From Neobacillus sp. CF12 (GTDB lineage Bacteria; Bacillota; Bacilli; Bacillales; Cytobacillaceae), in assembly GCF_030348765.1 (NCBI RefSeq), contig NZ_JAUCEU010000007.1:3841501-3905500 (forward strand): a DNA stretch of 64,000 bases. The letters are read 5' to 3'. Below the pieces are notes generated by a model, which saw only the letters and a program-made list of their open reading frames with translations, had not been told where the DNA came from and did no database searches. Numbering within the stretch: the first letter of the stretch is position 1; each line of letters starts with the position of its first letter. Position numbers and translations under genes: made by a program. Positions 60,454-64,000 of the stretch are shown piece by piece.

Positions 60454-61170
60454 TTATTGAATCCAAAGTTTGAATAATCCTTCCGTTACTCCTAAGTTGT
60501 ACATGTAGTAGATACCAAAAACAGTACTTATCACACCTGTAAGTTGGGTAAGAGTTTTATTCAAGCTGAATTTTTTTGCACTCAAAACAAACGGAATGCC
60601 AATCAAGGTAGTAAAGAAGAGCATTCCTATTACGGTACCAACACCAAATATAAGGATATAAATTGCACCTTCCCAGGCACTATTTACCGTACTCATAGTT
60701 AGAACAACCATTGCTCCACTGCCAGCAAGACCGTGAACAAGGCCAATGAACATAGATTTTAGATAAGAAACCTTTTTGTGCTGATGTTGGTGCTCATGAA
60801 AGCTGCTATGGTCATGGGAATGGACATGTTTATGTACCTCTCCATCATGGATATGCTTATGCAAATGGATATTTTTAAAAGAAAGAATCGTGGTAATCCC
60901 TAGATAAACTAGCATTATTCCTACTAAAAATTCTAATGACATAGCGTATTTTTCAGGAATTTCCCCTTTCATGAGAATGAGAATAATTCCAATAATAAAT
61001 AATGTTGCTGTATGTCCTATCCCCCAAAACACACCTGCTAAAGATGAACGCACTAGCTTTTTACTTTGGCTAGCGATAGTTGATACTGCAATGATATGAT
61101 CCGGTTCGATTGCGTGTTTGATACCAAGGGCAAATCCTAAACCGAGTATGGAAAGTAAACCGATTTCCAT
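60454..61170 (-). CDS. NiCoT/UreH-type nickel or cobalt transporter
   Basis: 238 residues, about six membrane segments. The N-terminal helix has the HX4DH signature (KHAIEPDHI), a second motif is GHTATLFIIG, and a His-rich cytoplasmic loop (HLHKHIHDGEVHKHVHSHDH) lies mid-protein. These are metal-transport features of the NiCoT/UreH family. No urease or hydrogenase genes are nearby, so the metal is inferred. It is convergent with the parMR-like operon. Confidence 0.85.
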   Translation of the reverse strand: MEIGLLSILGLGFALGIKHAIEPDHIIAVSTIASQSKKLVRSSLAGVFWGIGHTATLFIIGIILILMKGEIPEKYAMSLEFLVGIMLVYLGITTILSFKNIHLHKHIHDGEVHKHVHSHDHSSFHEHQHQHKKVSYLKSMFIGLVHGLAGSGAMVVLTMSTVNSAWEGAIYILIFGVGTVIGMLFFTTLIGIPFVLSAKKFSLNKTLTQLTGVISTVFGIYYMYNLGVTEGLFKLWIQ

Positions 61171-61385
61171 CCATTCTCCTCCTATACATTTAATAATTGA
61201 GTAAAATTACTTGTTAATTATAGCATAGAACAAATTTTGTAAGGTTTGAACAATTTGAACACGAACACTTTATTTTATTAAAATTTCACTTTCTATTAAA
61301 TAGGATAAAAATTATAATCATATAATAGAAAGTGATGTATTGAACAAATACTTACGTTGACTTGCATGATAAAGGAGATAAACAT

Positions 61386-62606
61386 ATGGAAAAATGGAAG
61401 AATTATCGTTTTCCTATCATATTGTTGCTATCCATTTTGGTTGGTGCAATAGTAGGGTTAGCGATGAAGGAAGACGCAGTGGTATTTCAACCGATTGGCG
61501 ATGTCTTTTTAAATCTTTTATTCACGATTATTGTTCCTCTTATTTTCTTTACCATTTCGTCTTCTATTGCAAATATGAATGGTGCCAAAAGATTAGGAAA
61601 AATTATTGGCTGGATGTTTGGGACGTTCTTATTTACAGGGCTTGTTTCTGCTATTTATATGTATTTTGTTGTGAAATTCGTTAATCCTGGTGAGGGCGTT
61701 AATTTAAAGTTAGTTAAACCAGATGCAGCAGAGGAATTAAATCCAGTTGCGCAAATTGTTAAAACCTTTACAGTGCCTGACTTTGTTGAGTTGTTCTCAC
61801 GAAGTAATATGTTGGCGCTGATTGTAATTTCTATTTTGGTGGGGTTTGCTGCGCAATCAATTGGAGAACGTGGGAAGCCGTTTACGAGCTTTTTAAGTTC
61901 AGGTTCTGAAGTGATGATGAAGGTAGTTTCTTTGATTATGTACTTAGCACCGATTGGTCTTGGTGCCTATTTTGCCACGTTAGTCGGCCAGTATGGACCC
62001 ATTTTGTTAGGTTCCTATATCAAGGCTGGGATAACCTATTATGTTGCTTCCATTGTCTATTTCTTTATAGCCTTTACGATTTATGCCTTTATGGCGGGCA
62101 AGGGCAAAGGAATCAGAGTATTTTGGAGTAATATGTTAGCACCATCGATTACGGCGCTGGCTACGTGTTCAAGTGCTGCTTCCATACCAGTAAATCTAGA
62201 GGCTTCAAAGCGAATGGGAATTAAGGAAGATATTCGTGATACAACGATTCCATTAGGAGCAGCGTTACATAAAGACGGTTCTGTTCTCGGCGGCGTGTTA
62301 AAAATTGTATTTCTGTTTGGAATTTTTGATATGAATAACACGGGAATTGGCACGTTTTTCTTAATTATTAGTGTTTCTCTTTTAGTTGGTGCAGTAATGG
62401 GAGCGATTCCTAGCGGCGGTATGATTGGGGAAATGTTGATCCTAAGTTTATTTGGGTTCCCGCCTGAGGCTTTACCTATCATTGCGGCTATCTCTACGTT
62501 AATCGACCCGCCTGCAACCATGCTGAATGCCAGCGGCGATAATGTTGCGGGGATGATGGTCTCAAGAATGGTCGAAGGAAAGAATTGGCTTAAGAAAATT
62601 GCATAA
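61386..62606 (+). CDS. Dicarboxylate/amino acid:cation symporter (GltP/GltT type)
   Basis: 406 residues, DAACS family with about eight membrane helices and two re-entrant loops. The serine-rich hairpin is ALATCSSAASIPVN, and IPSGGMIGEMLI and ATMLNASGDNVAG provide the substrate/cation site. It probably takes up glutamate or C4-dicarboxylate with protons or sodium. AAAGGAG lies before ATG 61386. It converges on gdhA with a shared terminator, consistent with glutamate metabolism. Confidence 0.92.
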   Translation: MEKWKNYRFPIILLLSILVGAIVGLAMKEDAVVFQPIGDVFLNLLFTIIVPLIFFTISSSIANMNGAKRLGKIIGWMFGTFLFTGLVSAIYMYFVVKFVNPGEGVNLKLVKPDAAEELNPVAQIVKTFTVPDFVELFSRSNMLALIVISILVGFAAQSIGERGKPFTSFLSSGSEVMMKVVSLIMYLAPIGLGAYFATLVGQYGPILLGSYIKAGITYYVASIVYFFIAFTIYAFMAGKGKGIRVFWSNMLAPSITALATCSSAASIPVNLEASKRMGIKEDIRDTTIPLGAALHKDGSVLGGVLKIVFLFGIFDMNNTGIGTFFLIISVSLLVGAVMGAIPSGGMIGEMLILSLFGFPPEALPIIAAISTLIDPPATMLNASGDNVAGMMVSRMVEGKNWLKKIA

Positions 62607-62608
62607 AA

Positions 62609-62639
62609 TAAGGGTGCTCCATCTCGGAGCACCCTTATA
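62609..62639. terminator. Bidirectional terminator between the symporter and gdhA
   Basis: ATAAGGGTGCTCC/GGAGCACCCTTAT perfect stem with ATCTC loop. Confidence 0.9.
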
Positions 62640-62641
62640 TT

Positions 62642-64000
<1,359 letters not shown>

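Overview
The window is low-GC DNA from the chromosome of an endospore-forming Bacillaceae bacterium (Bacillus sensu lato, not B. subtilis itself), from the origin-proximal region. This rests on the gene order dnaB-purA-tRNA(Lys-Glu-Asp-Phe)-walRKHIJ-htrC-rlmH, strong AGGAGG-type ribosome binding sites, a gerA-type germination operon, and a SigV/RsiV/OatA module. Both ends cut genes: dnaB enters from the left and gdhA leaves on the right.

Layout. 1-14.3 kb is conserved core: replicative helicase, a NERD nuclease-like protein next to a 52-bp tandem repeat, purA with a PurBox pair, four tRNAs preceded by a truncated tRNA-Lys copy, an M23/LysM/G5 cell-wall protein, the WalRK operon, an HtrA-type protease and rlmH. 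A cluster of DnaA boxes lies just upstream of rlmH.

14.3-29.8 kb is the accessory region and the most interesting part. The last ~21 bp of rlmH, plus about 11 bp downstream, recur as eight same-orientation copies of differing decay. They resemble the staphylococcal SCC attachment site, which is also the 3' end of rlmH (orfX). They divide the region into seven cassettes: (1) sigV-rsiV and divergent oatA (lysozyme resistance); (2) a broken XRE regulator; (3) a DUF4037 protein; (4) an AraC/GyrI regulator; (5) a PrpR-like regulator plus a KdgT-type permease, four-carbon acid sugar kinase and PdxA2 (threonate/erythronate-type catabolism); (6) a broken SMP-30 lactonase and an MpaB-like oxygenase; (7) a ~0.2-kb remnant. 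No site-specific recombinase gene is visible in the window.

29.8-57.6 kb is mixed: serA under a ZTP-type riboswitch, a WYL regulator with two divergent small genes, a gerA-type operon, a PadR-controlled heterodimeric ABC exporter, two OppA paralogues and an oppABCDF operon, a cupredoxin lipoprotein, an amidase, small proteins, ilvA, and two convergent secreted metalloproteases of different families.

57.8-64 kb holds a complete-looking actin-type (type II) DNA segregation locus. About 14 TGTNTACA iterons with near-helical spacing are followed by a ParM-like ATPase and a ParR-like ribbon-helix-helix protein, in the plasmid order parC-parM-parR. A NiCoT/UreH-type metal transporter, a GltP-type symporter and gdhA follow.

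Coordinates, motifs and repeats were read directly from the sequence. Family names are from recognition of motifs, not from searches.
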